From: UBA6019 sp036570145
GTDB lineage: Bacteria > Chloroflexota > Dormibacteria > Dormibacterales > Dormibacteraceae
Direction: 5' to 3'
Assembly (NCBI GenBank): GCA_036570145.1
Contig: DATCPJ010000242.1
Coordinates: 1-5,713 of the forward strand
Length of the DNA: 5,713 nucleotides
Shown: positions 1 to 5,250 of the stretch, piece after piece
Layout: each line of letters starts with the position of its first letter
Numbering within the stretch: the stretch's first letter is position 1
Made by a program: the position numbers and the translations under genes
Notes under the pieces: model-generated
Database searches by the model: none
The model's input: only the letters and a program-made list of their open reading frames with translations
What the model was told of the DNA's origin: nothing

Positions 1-180
1 GGGGCGATACTGAGCTCGGGGATGATGCTCGCCCATCTCGGTCTTCCCGCCGAGGCCGCCGCGATCGAGGCGGCCGTGTCCGCCGCCATCCGCGCCCGGG
101 AGTGCACCCGCGACATCGGCGGCGAGCTATCGACGGCCGACGCGGGCGACGCGGTCGTCAAGCACTTGAAAGGGGCCTAG
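1..180 (+). CDS. leuB: 3-isopropylmalate/isocitrate dehydrogenase family protein, C-terminal end (partial)
   Basis: The frame is open from the first base and ends with TAG at 178-180, giving the last 59 residues of a longer protein. The fragment reads GAILSSGMMLAHLG near its start, then AAIEAAV, and later TRDIGGELST followed by GDAVVKHL. These are the C-terminal helix and the T-x-D-[IL]-GG-x-[AS]T signature of the beta-decarboxylating dehydrogenases (isopropylmalate, isocitrate, homoisocitrate and tartrate dehydrogenases). The family performs NAD(P)-dependent oxidation and decarboxylation of a 2-hydroxyacid, here probably 3-isopropylmalate to 2-oxoisocaproate in the cytoplasm. The substrate-recognition residues lie upstream of the window, so the leuB name rests on the adjacent leuC, leuD and leuA-like genes. 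Isocitrate or homoisocitrate dehydrogenase remains possible. The stop codon directly abuts the leuC ATG, implying translational coupling. Confidence 0.82.
   Translation, partial: GAILSSGMMLAHLGLPAEAAAIEAAVSAAIRARECTRDIGGELSTADAGDAVVKHLKGA
169..175 (+). promoter_or_regulatory. Shine-Dalgarno sequence of leuC
   Basis: AAAGGGG lies five bases before the ATG at 181, inside the last codons of the upstream gene. The leuC N-terminus has four in-frame ATG codons close together (181, 187, 193 and 199). The spacing favours the first. The one at 187 would be 11 bases away, which is less usual but not excluded. Confidence 0.5.
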
Positions 181-1473
181 ATGCGAATGGCGATGAACAT
201 GACCGAGAAGATCCTCGCCCGCGCCAGTGGGAGGGAGTCGGTCAAGCCGGGCGAGCTGCTGCTGGCGCGGGTCGACTTCGCGATGGGCCACGACCTCACC
301 ATCCCGCCCGCCTCCAAGATCATGCGCGAGCAGATGGGCGCCACCAAGGTCTGGGACCCTGAGCGCCTGGCGGTCGTCCAGGACCATTTCCAGCCGGCCA
401 AGGACACGGCCTCCGCGGCACTCGGCAAGACGACCCGCGATTGGGCCCGGGCGATGGGGATCAAATGGTACTTCGAGGTCGGCGACGGCGGCATCTGCCA
501 CACCGTCCTGCCCGAGCGGGGTCTCGTCCTGCCCGGCGAGCTGATCGTCGGCGCCGACTCCCACAGCTGCACCTACGGGGCGCTCAACAACTTCGCGACC
601 GGCATCGGTTCGACCGACCTCGCCTGCGTGCTCTCCCTCGGCGAGCTCTGGTTCCGGGTTCCCGAGACGCTCAAGTTCGTCTACCACAACCGCCTCAAGG
701 AGTGGGTCGAGGCGAAGGACCTGATCCTCGCCGTGATCGGCCACCTGACCGTCGACGGTGCTCGCTCGAAGGCGATGGAACACACCGGCGAGGCGCTCAA
801 ACACATCGACATGGAGGGCCGCCTGACGATGACCAACATGGCCATCGAGGCGGGCGCCAAGAACGGCATAATGGAGTACGACGAGGTCACCGAGGCCTTC
901 CTCAAGGGGATCGCGAAGCGGCCCTACACGCCGGTCTCCTCTGACCCGGATGCCGAGTACGAGAAGGTCTTCGAGTTCGACGCCGCGAAGGTCGAGCTGT
1001 CGGTCGCCAAGCCGATGTCGCCCGATGCCTACGCGCCGCTGAGCGAGGTCGCCGGCACCAAGCTGGACCAGGTCTTCATCGGCTCCTGCACCAACAGCCG
1101 GATCGGCGACCTGCGCCGGGCGGCGGCGGTGCTCAAGGGCAGGCACGTCCATCCCATGACGCGCCTGCTGATAACGCCAAGCTCCACCGAGACCGCCCGA
1201 CTGGCGGAGCGGGAGGGCCTGATCCGGATCTTCTACGACGCGGGCGCATCGTGGACGGTGTCGACCTGCGGCGCCTGCCTTGGCGGCCACATGGGCGTCC
1301 TCGGCGAGGGCGAGACCTGCCTCAGCACGACGAACCGAAACTTCCCGGGCCGGATGGGCCACCCGAAGGCGCTCGTCTACCTCTCCAACCCGGTGGTCGC
1401 GGCCGCCTCCGCGGTGGCGGGCGAGATCATCCACCCGGCCGAGATCATGAAGCGGGAGCCGGTTACGGCATGA
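181..1473 (+). CDS. leuC: 3-isopropylmalate dehydratase large subunit (aconitase superfamily)
   Basis: This 430-residue protein is the iron-sulfur subunit of isopropylmalate isomerase, which moves the hydroxyl of 2-isopropylmalate via a dehydrated intermediate to give 3-isopropylmalate. Three cysteine ligands for a [4Fe-4S] cluster are visible: C303 in GSCTNSR, and C363 and C366 in CGACLGG. Other aconitase-family marks are ADSHSC (residues 125-130) with the active-site histidine, DGGICH at about 101-106, and the ending HPAEIM. The length matches the shorter archaeal-type LeuC/HacA subfamily (about 420 residues) rather than the roughly 466-residue E. coli type. The partner small subunit is encoded downstream at 1649. 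The stop codon at 1471-1473 lies inside the left arm of the inverted-repeat element, so the last Ala codon and stop are shared with it. Homoaconitase or a citrate-type aconitase is the alternative, because the large subunit alone does not settle the substrate. Confidence 0.93.
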   Translation: MRMAMNMTEKILARASGRESVKPGELLLARVDFAMGHDLTIPPASKIMREQMGATKVWDPERLAVVQDHFQPAKDTASAALGKTTRDWARAMGIKWYFEVGDGGICHTVLPERGLVLPGELIVGADSHSCTYGALNNFATGIGSTDLACVLSLGELWFRVPETLKFVYHNRLKEWVEAKDLILAVIGHLTVDGARSKAMEHTGEALKHIDMEGRLTMTNMAIEAGAKNGIMEYDEVTEAFLKGIAKRPYTPVSSDPDAEYEKVFEFDAAKVELSVAKPMSPDAYAPLSEVAGTKLDQVFIGSCTNSRIGDLRRAAAVLKGRHVHPMTRLLITPSSTETARLAEREGLIRIFYDAGASWTVSTCGACLGGHMGVLGEGETCLSTTNRNFPGRMGHPKALVYLSNPVVAAASAVAGEIIHPAEIMKREPVTA

Positions 1474-1644
1474 CCCGATGGCGACCCGTCGGATCTTCGA
1501 CGCCCATGCGAGCCGATCGCGGCGTCGCCTCCTGTGCGCGTCACTCACGCACCTACTGGTGCGCTCGCTTCCGTGCTCGTCGGCTCCTTCCGCTCGACGC
1601 GCCTGGATCGCCGAATCTCTCGTGGGACGGCCATCGGGTCATGC
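1468..1644. mobile_element. MITE-like element with 15-bp perfect terminal inverted repeats, between leuC and leuD
   Basis: The left arm GCATGACCCGATGGC (1468-1482) is exactly the reverse complement of GCCATCGGGTCATGC (1630-1644). The similarity continues imperfectly inward: 1492-1502 pairs with 1609-1619 at 8 of 11 positions. The midpoint of the two arms (1556) coincides with a small perfect hairpin at 1548-1563. GGCATGAC (1467-1474) and GGTATGAC (1646-1653) form a near-direct repeat across the element, possibly a target duplication. No transposase is encoded. The insert could be a non-autonomous miniature element, a REP-type palindromic repeat, or a structured intergenic spacer. Being the only large gap in a tightly packed operon supports insertion. 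Copy number elsewhere in the genome is unknown from this window. Transcribed with the operon, the arms could pair and affect leuD translation or transcript stability. Confidence 0.6.
1548..1563. repeat. Central hairpin of the inverted-repeat element
   Basis: CGCACC (1548-1553) and GGTGCG (1558-1563) are perfectly complementary around the four-base loop TACT. A competing pairing exists in which GTGCG (1534-1538) binds CGCAC (1548-1552). A further 7-bp pair, GCGCGTC (1536-1542) with GACGCGC (1596-1602), encloses the hairpin. No T-run follows, so a classical intrinsic terminator is unlikely, as expected inside an operon. Confidence 0.5.
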
Positions 1645-1648
1645 TGGT

Positions 1649-2197
1649 ATGACTGCCGAGCGCGGTCTCGTCCTTCGTGGCAACACGTGGAAGTTCGGAA
1701 ACAACGTCGACACCGACCAGATCATCCCGGCGCGCTACGCGATCTACTCGTTGGACGAGAAGGTGCTCGGCGAGCACGCGATGGAGGACGTGCCCGACAA
1801 CGAAGGCTGGTCCAAGAAGGTGACCAAAGGCGACGTCCTGGTGGCCGGCTCGAACTTCGGCTGCGGCTCCTCCCGCGAGATCGCGCCGGTCGCCATCCGC
1901 GCCGCGGGTATCAGCTGCGTCATCGCCGACTCCTTCGCCCGGATCTTCTTCCGCAACGCGATCAACATCGGCTACCCGATCCTCCAGTCGCCCCAGGCCG
2001 CGGAGGCGATCCGCCAGGGCGACCAGCTCGAGGTCGACCTAGAAGAGGGGATCATCAAGAACCTGACGCAGGGCGACGAGTACCGCGCTGATGCGTTCCC
2101 CGAGTTCATGACCGAGCTCATCCATATGGGCGGCCTCGCGCCCTGGGTTCGCAAGCGACTGGCGGAGAAGGAGAAGCAACGGGCAGGGTCGAGGTGA
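1649..2197 (+). CDS. leuD: 3-isopropylmalate dehydratase small subunit
   Basis: This 182-residue protein is the small (swivelling-domain) subunit that completes the active site of LeuC. It begins MTAERGLVLRG and contains NNVDTDQIIPARY (18-30) and the family motif NFGCGSSRE (69-77), followed by SFARIFFRNAINIGYP. The loop after the IIPARY motif reads YAIY (30-33). It corresponds to the YLVY-type hydrophobic loop of isopropylmalate isomerases rather than the YLRT/YLRS-type loop of homoaconitases, which favours the leucine pathway. The ATG at 1649 is chosen because family homology starts there. The same frame is open 57 codons further up to ATG 1478, but that Arg/Ser-rich stretch lies inside the inverted-repeat element. 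No good Shine-Dalgarno sequence is visible before 1649, so translation may depend on coupling or on the element. The end overlaps the next gene by four bases (GTGA). Confidence 0.92.
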   Translation: MTAERGLVLRGNTWKFGNNVDTDQIIPARYAIYSLDEKVLGEHAMEDVPDNEGWSKKVTKGDVLVAGSNFGCGSSREIAPVAIRAAGISCVIADSFARIFFRNAINIGYPILQSPQAAEAIRQGDQLEVDLEEGIIKNLTQGDEYRADAFPEFMTELIHMGGLAPWVRKRLAEKEKQRAGSR

Positions 2198-3585
2198 GCT
2201 CGGCCGACGAGCCTGTCCAGCTGCAGGAGCCGCTGGAGGAGCTCGCCCGCGACCCGCGTCGGTTCAACCACGACCTCAACTTCCCGCCGGCGGAGAAGAT
2301 CCGCGTCTACGACGACACCCTGCGCGACGGCGAGCAGATGCCCGGCGTCGCCTTCAGCCCCCACGACAAATACGAGCTCGCCCGCGAGCTGAGCGACATC
2401 GGGGTCCACATCATGGACGTCGGCTTCCCCGCCGTCGGTGGCAGTGAGCGGGAGACGCTGAAGCTGGTGCTGGAAGGGAAGCGGCGGGGTGAGCTCCGGG
2501 CGGACCTGGAGGTCGTCTGCATGATGCGCTCCAATCCCGCCGACATCGACGCGACCTTCCGCGTCATGGATGAGCTGGGATACCCCCGCGACTCGGTCAC
2601 CTACTTCATCTTCTCGAGCGCCTCCGACCTGCACGTGAAGTACAAGCTGGGGCGGACCCTGCTCGCCCGGGAGGGCATCCCCGCCAGCGAGTGGCTGGAG
2701 CTGCCGGTCAAGTTCTACCGCGACGCCAACCTGCGGATGATGTGCGAGGCGATCGCCTACGCGAAGGCGCAGGGTGCGAGGGAGATCGAGTTCGGCGGCG
2801 AGGACGGCTCGCGCGCCGACGTGGGCTACATCGCGGAGATCCATCGCGAGGGTCTGAAGGCGGGCGGCACCCGTCCGAGCACGCCCGACACGGTCGGGTG
2901 CTACTCGCCGTTCGCGGTGAGCCAGTACATCCCGGCCATCAAGGCGGCGGCCCCCGACGCGCCGCTGGTCGTCCACTTCCACAACGACCTCGGCATCGGC
3001 GCCTGGAACACCGTTGTCGCGCTCGGCTGTGGGGCGGAGGTCTTCACGACCTCGGTCAACGGCATCGGCGAGCGGACCGGCAACGCGCCGATGCACGAGG
3101 TCCTGCTCCAGCTCCGCTACCTCTTCGGGATCGAGATCCCCGGCTTCAAGTACCGCAAGCTGCGCGACCTCGCCCACACGCTCGAGCGGCTGAGCGGCAT
3201 CCCGGTCCCGCCGACCGCGCCGGGCATCGGGTACAACGTGTTCAGTCACGAGTCGGGCATTCACACGGCGGGGATGCTGATCCATCCCGCCATCTACCAG
3301 TTCATCCCGCCCTCCGACTTCGGCGAGGAGGTGCGCTACGTCTACGGCAAGCACTCCGGCGCGCTCGTCATCGAGCACGCCCTGCGCAGCAATCACGTCC
3401 CGCACGACGCCGAGCTGGTGGCGACGGTGATGAACGAGGTGAAGCGGATCCGCGAGGAGCGCGCCGAGAGCGCCGACTTCGCCGCCTTCACGAGCGCCTA
3501 CTACAACCACCTCGAGGGGATGGGCGTCAGCGAGGAGGAGGTGGTCGAGATCGCCACCGCGCTCGCCGGTAAACCGACGGCTTAG
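2194..3585 (+). CDS. LeuA-like 2-isopropylmalate synthase family enzyme lacking the regulatory domain
   Basis: This 463-residue protein is a DRE-TIM condensing enzyme joining acetyl-CoA to a 2-oxoacid. A TIM barrel follows a roughly 34-residue N-terminal extension. DDTLRDGEQ carries R44 and metal ligand D45. HFHNDLG supplies H261 and H263. GIGERTGN ends with N297, and the 34-residue H263-N297 spacing equals that of characterised isopropylmalate synthases. EDGSR (203-207), PDTVG (231-235) and the C-terminal HESGIH and YGKHSG motifs are also typical. The residues after the barrel suffice only for the linker subdomains. The roughly 120-residue LeuA allosteric domain is absent, so leucine inhibition of the usual kind is not expected. 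Starting at the GTG at 2194 gives the 4-bp overlap with leuD, with AGGG five bases upstream, and no other start precedes the barrel. Isopropylmalate synthesis fits the operon. Homocitrate, citramalate or Re-citrate synthase activity is not excluded. Confidence 0.88.
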   Translation: MSSADEPVQLQEPLEELARDPRRFNHDLNFPPAEKIRVYDDTLRDGEQMPGVAFSPHDKYELARELSDIGVHIMDVGFPAVGGSERETLKLVLEGKRRGELRADLEVVCMMRSNPADIDATFRVMDELGYPRDSVTYFIFSSASDLHVKYKLGRTLLAREGIPASEWLELPVKFYRDANLRMMCEAIAYAKAQGAREIEFGGEDGSRADVGYIAEIHREGLKAGGTRPSTPDTVGCYSPFAVSQYIPAIKAAAPDAPLVVHFHNDLGIGAWNTVVALGCGAEVFTTSVNGIGERTGNAPMHEVLLQLRYLFGIEIPGFKYRKLRDLAHTLERLSGIPVPPTAPGIGYNVFSHESGIHTAGMLIHPAIYQFIPPSDFGEEVRYVYGKHSGALVIEHALRSNHVPHDAELVATVMNEVKRIREERAESADFAAFTSAYYNHLEGMGVSEEEVVEIATALAGKPTA

Positions 3586-3588
3586 CAG

Positions 3589-4581
3589 GTGGCCACCGCC
3601 GAGCACGACACTGTCGGCACCCGGGATGATTTCCTCCGGATCCACCGCTTCATGGCCCAGGCCAAGGCGTTGGACGACCGGATGCACATCCTCGTCAAGC
3701 AGGGCCGGGCCCCCTTCGTCGGCTCGGCCCGTGGCCACGAGGGCATCCAGGTCGGCGCGACGGCCGCCCTCGACGGACCCGATGACTGGCTGGTCCCCCA
3801 CTATCGCGGACTCGGCAACGTGGTCACCATGGGCCTGACCGCCCGAGAGTGGATGCTCGCCGTCTTCGCCAAGGCCGACGATCCGCTCACCGCCGGCCGC
3901 AACATCCCGGGCGGCTGCTTCGGCTACCGGGCCCGGCGGGTGGTCACCGTCTCCCAGGTCGTCGCCAGCTGGCTCCCCAAGGCGGCGGGCATGGCCTACT
4001 CCGCCAAGCTGCTCGGCAAAGACTCGGTCTTCCTCTGCAACTTCGGCGACGGCGCCACCTCGACCGGCGACTTCCACGAGGCGCTCAACTTCGCCGGCAT
4101 CCACAAGCTGGCGGTCGTCTTCGTCTGCGAGAACAACGGCTACGCGATCTCGGTCCCGCTCGCCAAGCAGGCGGGCAACACGGACATCCACCTGCGCGCC
4201 TCGGGCTACGGGATGGCCGGCGTCCAGGTCGACGGTTCCGACGTGCCGGTCGTCTACGCCACCGCCCGGGAGGCGGTCCGGCGGGCGCGGGCGGGGGAGG
4301 GGCCGACGCTCATCGAAGCCAGGATCAAGCGGATCAACTCCCACACCTCGGAGGACAACCAGGCCAAGTACCGAACCGCGGAGGACATCGCCGAGGCGCT
4401 CGAGCACGACCCGGTGCTGAAGTTCGAAGCCTGGTTGGCCGGGCGCGGCTGGCTGCCGCCGGAGGAGGCGGAGCGGATCCGTCTCGACCTCGAGCGCGAA
4501 GCCGGAGAGGCGGCCGACTGGGCCGAGCAGCAGCCCGACCCCCGGCCGGAGGACACCCTACGCAACGTCTTCGCTGAGTAG
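3589..4581 (+). CDS. Branched-chain 2-oxoacid (or pyruvate) dehydrogenase E1 component, alpha subunit
   Basis: This 330-residue protein is a thiamine-diphosphate-dependent E1 alpha subunit, which decarboxylates a 2-oxoacid and passes the acyl group to lipoyl-E2 to form acyl-CoA. The cofactor motif is GDGATSTGDFHEALNFA starting at G153, closing with ENN (181-183). GRNIPGG near residue 103 and ENNGYAISVP resemble the branched-chain type of E1 alpha. The loop NSHTSEDNQAKYR (250-262) matches the H-S/T-S-D-D-x-x-x-YR loop next to the active site. The length agrees with Bacillus-type BkdAA (about 330). The GTG at 3589 lies three bases after the previous stop, with no strong Shine-Dalgarno, suggesting re-initiation. 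The start at ATG 3652 would remove conserved N-terminal sequence. The obligate beta subunit is not encoded next to it here. Pyruvate or acetoin dehydrogenase is the alternative assignment. Confidence 0.88.
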   Translation: MATAEHDTVGTRDDFLRIHRFMAQAKALDDRMHILVKQGRAPFVGSARGHEGIQVGATAALDGPDDWLVPHYRGLGNVVTMGLTAREWMLAVFAKADDPLTAGRNIPGGCFGYRARRVVTVSQVVASWLPKAAGMAYSAKLLGKDSVFLCNFGDGATSTGDFHEALNFAGIHKLAVVFVCENNGYAISVPLAKQAGNTDIHLRASGYGMAGVQVDGSDVPVVYATAREAVRRARAGEGPTLIEARIKRINSHTSEDNQAKYRTAEDIAEALEHDPVLKFEAWLAGRGWLPPEEAERIRLDLEREAGEAADWAEQQPDPRPEDTLRNVFAE

Positions 4582-4595
4582 ATGGGTCCGTGAAT

Positions 4596-4624
4596 CCTCC
4601 GCTCAGATCTGTTCAGGTCGGAGG
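4596..4624. terminator. Possible weak bidirectional terminator between convergent genes
   Basis: CCTCCG (4596-4601) and CGGAGG (4619-4624) are complementary across 17 bases that include the palindrome CAGATCTG (4604-4611). The hairpin sits where the rightward operon meets the leftward membrane-protein gene, and the stops are only 21 bp apart. There is no T-tract on either strand, and much of the structure lies in the coding end of the leftward gene, so this is a weak call. Confidence 0.22.
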
Positions 4625-5193
4625 TTGGGGGCCTTACGGGCGCCCCAGACGCTGCCCTGGACACGGGTCTCCAGCATCCAGATGAAGAGCGCCAGCCCGG
4701 CTGCCGACAGGATGAAGCTGGGGATCGCGAGGCCCGGCGGTCCCGCGGCGCCGCGGGCCAGCCCGAAGATCCCGGTGAAGACGCCCAGCCCGCTCAGGCC
4801 GCAGATGGCGAGGTCGGCGTAGAAGAGCCAGCCCCAATCGCGCAGGAGGGTCATGACACCGAATGCCACCAGGATCAGCCCGAGCACGACAACGATCGCA
4901 ACGGCGAGCGTCAGGTCGAAGTCCGCCAAGGCCTTGACCTGGCTCGCCGTCAGGTCCGGATTCTGGTCCCGGATCGATTTCTCCGTCGCCTGCCGAACGT
5001 AGCGCTCCGCGGACAGGGAGAGCAGGGCGGTGAGGAGGCCGGCCGCAAGGAGGTAGCCGCCGGCAAGGAGCTGCATTCGGTGCGTCGTGTCGGTGGGCCC
5101 CCAGCGATACCCGGCGGTTTGGGTTCGATCGCCGTTCGAGGTCGAATCGCGGTCCGGCGAAACCGGGCGCGGGGTCGGTGCCTGCTGCGACAC
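4603..5193 (-). CDS. Unrecognised membrane protein with four predicted transmembrane segments
   Basis: I do not recognise this 196-residue family. The first 39 residues are hydrophilic and rich in Pro, Ser, Thr and Arg, as in a disordered cytoplasmic tail. Hydrophobic segments follow at about residues 41-60, 94-117, 122-146 and 155-174. A polar loop of about 30 residues (AERYVRQATEKSIRDQ, then NPDLTASQVKAL) separates the first two. The C-terminus is short, basic and polar. An even number of segments places both ends on the same side, presumably the cytoplasm. No catalytic motif is visible. The start is GTG at 5193. ATG at 5076 (residue 40, just before the first membrane segment) is a real alternative. 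The hydrophobic pattern makes this strand coding rather than the overlapping frames. It converges on the E1-alpha gene, so it is a separate transcription unit. Confidence 0.72.
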   Translation of the reverse strand: MSQQAPTPRPVSPDRDSTSNGDRTQTAGYRWGPTDTTHRMQLLAGGYLLAAGLLTALLSLSAERYVRQATEKSIRDQNPDLTASQVKALADFDLTLAVAIVVVLGLILVAFGVMTLLRDWGWLFYADLAICGLSGLGVFTGIFGLARGAAGPPGLAIPSFILSAAGLALFIWMLETRVQGSVWGARKAPNLRPEQI

Positions 5194-5250
5194 GGCCGGA
5201 GTTTGGCACGTATGACGGTGCCGCTGGGACTCTAACTACCATTGGTCGGA
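5194..5250. promoter_or_regulatory. Divergent intergenic region, probable promoters of the membrane-protein and phosphoesterase genes
   Basis: These 57 bp separate two divergent starts, so both promoters should lie in or near them. On the plus strand, TAACTA (5233-5238) is a plausible -10-like hexamer. It sits so near the GTG at 5251 that the phosphoesterase message could be leaderless, which fits the lack of a properly spaced Shine-Dalgarno. No convincing -35 hexamer is seen. A small inverted repeat, GGCAC (5205-5209) with GTGCC (5218-5222), could be an operator but is short enough to be chance. Confidence 0.35.

Noticed and set aside
127..1548. A 473-codon open frame on the minus strand, antisense to leuC
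   Set aside because: Same composition artefact; LeuC on the plus strand has all the iron-sulfur and active-site motifs.
1548..1563. Intrinsic terminator between leuC and leuD
   Set aside because: The stem is only 6 bp and no T-run follows; termination here would cut off leuD and the downstream genes.
181..2197. Homoaconitase (lysine alpha-aminoadipate pathway) reading of LeuC and LeuD
   Set aside because: The LeuD loop YAIY lacks the arginine expected for homoaconitase and the operon partners fit leucine synthesis. Kept only as a minor alternative.
1972..4407. An 811-codon open frame on the minus strand, antisense to leuD, the LeuA-like gene and E1 alpha
   Set aside because: The product is a monotonous Arg/Gly/Val/Asp/His-rich sequence without motifs, while the sense strand encodes three conserved enzymes. 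Such frames arise from scarce stop codons at high GC.
5205..5222. Operator formed by the GGCAC/GTGCC inverted repeat
   Set aside because: A 5-bp match in GC-rich DNA is expected by chance, and no regulator gene is nearby to support it. Mentioned only within the intergenic entry.
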